From Oceanobacter sp045430275 (GTDB lineage Bacteria; Pseudomonadota; Gammaproteobacteria; Pseudomonadales; Oceanobacteraceae), in assembly GCA_045430275.1 (NCBI GenBank), contig JAILXU010000011.1:62001-126000 (forward strand): DNA of 64,000 nt, written 5' to 3'. Shown here piece after piece: positions 61,949 to 64,000 of the stretch. The translations under genes and the position numbers were made by a program. The notes under the pieces were generated by a model that had not been told where the DNA came from, did not search any database, and saw only the letters and a program-made list of their open reading frames with translations. The first letter of the stretch is position 1; each line of letters begins with the position of its first letter.

Positions 61949-62051
61949 TAAAAAAACATACTTGTAATTTAGAATACGAAAAAACTGCGTTTCAGTTAAA
62001 AATTCATTAACCTGAATCAAGCCACAGGCCCTATTACCCGTAGAGGACACT

Positions 62052-62918
62052 ATGAAAAAATCACTTTATATAACAACCATTTTGTTGAGTACAGCATCGT
62101 ATCAACTACAAGCTCAGGTTCCACCCCCCGCACCGGGCCTTGTTTCCTATACGTATTTTCAGCCTGCCAAGGTCACGCAAGCCCAGCAGGCCGAAGTAAC
62201 CCAGATCGATACCGAGCTGAAGCTGCCTCTCGGCGCATCAGGCAACCCAATGGACGGCCTGTTTGTCTATCAGGCACGTATCCATCAACGGGAATTCCGT
62301 AGTGATACTGACGGCCAGTCAGAATCCAAACAACGCCTGTATGATATTTCAGTGCCCATCAGCTTTATCAAAGCTCGTAATTCGTCATCACGCTGGATTG
62401 CCAACCTGACTCCGGGTGTGAAGTCATCACTGGAATACTTTGGCACCGACGATCTGGCCCTGACTGGTATGGGACAATATCGTTATCAAGGGCCAACCCA
62501 TGGTTATGGCGTTGGCCTGGTGTATACCCACGCCTTCGGTGAAGGCAAATTTGTGCCATTGGCCAATTACCTGTATTCACCGTCCGATGAAATCGAACTG
62601 ACATTGGGCTTCCCCTACACCCGCGCCAGCTACGCACCCACGCCGAGCCAGCATTACTACCTTAAAGCCTTGCCAACCGGTGGCAACTGGCATGTATACG
62701 ACCCAGACAACAAGGACGTTAAGTTCGACTACAGCCAGAAAGGTGTGCGTATCGGGGTCGGTACTGAACAAGCTCTGACCCAACAGTTCTGGCTCAACCT
62801 GGAAGGTGGTGTGCAGATTTCGCAAGAACTGGAATTCGACAATGAGCAGGGCATTCAGGAAACCCTGGAGCTGGAAGACTCACCCTACGTTCAGATCAGC
62901 CTGCAATTCCGACCTTAA
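62052..62918 (+). CDS. DUF6268-like outer-membrane protein
   Basis: This 288-residue exported protein has a signal peptide ending near LQA-QV (about residue 21) and a series of amphipathic strands ending in VQISLQFRP with typical barrel character. It resembles uncharacterised outer-membrane beta-barrel (DUF6268-type) proteins, with moderate certainty. It lies 43 bp before an efflux adaptor gene on the same strand and may be the outer-membrane part of that system or a coregulated protein. Confidence 0.68.
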   Translation: MKKSLYITTILLSTASYQLQAQVPPPAPGLVSYTYFQPAKVTQAQQAEVTQIDTELKLPLGASGNPMDGLFVYQARIHQREFRSDTDGQSESKQRLYDISVPISFIKARNSSSRWIANLTPGVKSSLEYFGTDDLALTGMGQYRYQGPTHGYGVGLVYTHAFGEGKFVPLANYLYSPSDEIELTLGFPYTRASYAPTPSQHYYLKALPTGGNWHVYDPDNKDVKFDYSQKGVRIGVGTEQALTQQFWLNLEGGVQISQELEFDNEQGIQETLELEDSPYVQISLQFRP

Positions 62919-62961
62919 GACCTTAATAAGCTGACATCGGTACTTCACTAAGAGATTTTTT

Positions 62962-64000
62962 ATGATGAATGGCAAACTCATTCCCCTGATCATCGCCGTT
63001 ATCACCCCTCTGACCTGGGCAGATGGGCCAACGGTTTCCACTCACACCGTCACAGCGGGCAAACTAACCGATCAATACGAGATTTCCGGTCGTGTCACCG
63101 CTGCACAACGTGTCGCCATCATTCCCCGCGTGAATGGTGTTCTGGAACAGCGCCTGTTTACCGAAGGCAGTCGCATTCAAAAAGGCGATAAGCTATTTGT
63201 GATCGAGCAACGGCCTTATCAGATCAAGGTCAAGCAGGCTCATGCACAACTGAAAAGCGCCAAGGCAGCACACAAGCAAGCCCAGGCCGAGTTGAAACGC
63301 TTGCAGGCTCTGCGAAAATCCGGGGCTGCCTCTCGTTCTAAACTCGAAAGCGCTGAAGCCACACGCGATCAAGCCGCTGCGACAGTACAACAGGCCGAAG
63401 CCGGTCTGGAACAGGCACAACTGGAACTGAGCTACACCGAAATCAGCAGTCCACTGGCCGGAAAAATTGGCCGGACCAGCCAGACGGCTGGCAACCTGGT
63501 CACAGCCAACAGCGCCGCTCTGGCTACCGTGGTTCAAACCGATCCTGTATATGTCGAGATTTCTGTCAGCAACAAACTGTTGCTGAATGTCCGCCGTCAG
63601 TCTCCCGAATTGCAGGAAGCCAAGGTGATCCCACACCTGGTACTGGCTGATGGCAAACCCTACCAGCACGCAGGCCAGTTTGATTTTATAGACCCGGAAC
63701 TGAACCCGGATACAGATTCTCTGCAGGTACGTGCCACCTTCCCAAATCCCAACGGTTTGTTGCTGCCAGGAGAATACGTCAAGGTACATATGCAACCCAA
63801 AGATGCCCAAGACATACTGCTGGTGCCTCAGGTAGCTGTACAACGCGACAAGGATGGCTTTTATGTTCTGCTGGTGAATGACCAAACCACCGTCGAGCAA
63901 CGTCGGGTGGTATTGGGCGAGCAAGATGGTACCCACTGGACAATTATTTCTGGCCTGACACAAGGTGAGCGTGTCATCACCCTGGGCCTGCAAAAAGTTC
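62962..64000 (+). CDS. RND efflux periplasmic adaptor (MFP), 3' end beyond the window
   Basis: This 346-residue visible part starts with a signal peptide (cleavage near TWA-DG, about residue 20). A lipoyl/barrel-sandwich region follows (VAIIPRVNGVLEQRLFTEGSRIQKGDKLFVIEQRPYQ), then an alpha-helical hairpin and a beta-barrel domain. No lipobox cysteine is present. It is of the AcrA/MexA type. A second in-frame ATG is at 62965. The transporter gene should lie to the right. Confidence 0.93.
   Translation, partial: MMNGKLIPLIIAVITPLTWADGPTVSTHTVTAGKLTDQYEISGRVTAAQRVAIIPRVNGVLEQRLFTEGSRIQKGDKLFVIEQRPYQIKVKQAHAQLKSAKAAHKQAQAELKRLQALRKSGAASRSKLESAEATRDQAAATVQQAEAGLEQAQLELSYTEISSPLAGKIGRTSQTAGNLVTANSAALATVVQTDPVYVEISVSNKLLLNVRRQSPELQEAKVIPHLVLADGKPYQHAGQFDFIDPELNPDTDSLQVRATFPNPNGLLLPGEYVKVHMQPKDAQDILLVPQVAVQRDKDGFYVLLVNDQTTVEQRRVVLGEQDGTHWTIISGLTQGERVITLGLQKV

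Overview
The window reads as chromosomal DNA of a free-living, aerobic, probably marine gammaproteobacterium of the Oceanospirillales/Alteromonadales type. This is inferred from the liuRABCDE leucine operon with LiuR-type operators, the order rplM-rpsI-petABC-sspAB, prfC, a holD-like gene next to rimI, and the RegB/RegA pair. Genes are dense and mostly ordinary in composition. I see no rRNA, tRNA, CRISPR array, prophage or insertion sequence.

Layout. 0-15.8 kb is one leucine/branched-chain acid locus. A thiolase (cut by the left edge) and a five-gene Liv-type ABC transporter lie on the minus strand. Divergent to them are liuR and liuABCDE, followed by an AhpD-like protein and an AMP-forming acyl-CoA synthetase. 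Matching palindromes in front of the thiolase and of liuR suggest that LiuR controls both ends. 15.8-18.2 kb is a small accessory stretch: a hypothetical gene, yjdM, an HNH nuclease, two small overlapping ORFs, and REP-like hairpins. 18.1-20.1 kb holds an AEC-family permease divergent from a LysR regulator. 20.1-23.1 kb is a tight four-gene operon (DUF4266 lipoprotein, DUF3570 protein, TlpA-like thioredoxin, ApbE flavin transferase). I consider it the best candidate for a poorly described system: the DUF3570 protein carries a flavinylation-like ETVSGAT motif. 23.1-27.5 kb has a PhoD phosphatase, gabD and a WaaP-like kinase.

27.5-34 kb is housekeeping: sspB, sspA, petC, petB, petA, rpsI, rplM, prfC. 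34.2-42.7 kb has yghU, an EamA exporter, regB and regA with gcdH placed between them, a CbiM-like membrane protein, rimI, a HolD-like protein and leuA. 42.9-47.5 kb has etfBA, a flavodoxin under a likely Fur box, an SPFH protein and chrA. 47.6-55.4 kb has a TonB-dependent receptor, a two-component pair, an S41 peptidase lipoprotein, an SDR protein and rsmE.

55.4-57.5 kb is a row of three divergent paralogous membrane proteins sharing CxPxxxGC. 57.8-60.6 kb has metY and radA. A visibly AT-rich gltS follows. The window ends with a DUF6268-like outer-membrane protein and the start of an RND efflux adaptor.

Functional links. Leucine is imported and degraded to acetyl-CoA and acetoacetate, with electrons leaving LiuA (and GcdH) through EtfAB to the quinone pool and then the bc1 complex, all of which have genes here. 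RegBA would sense the redox state of that chain.
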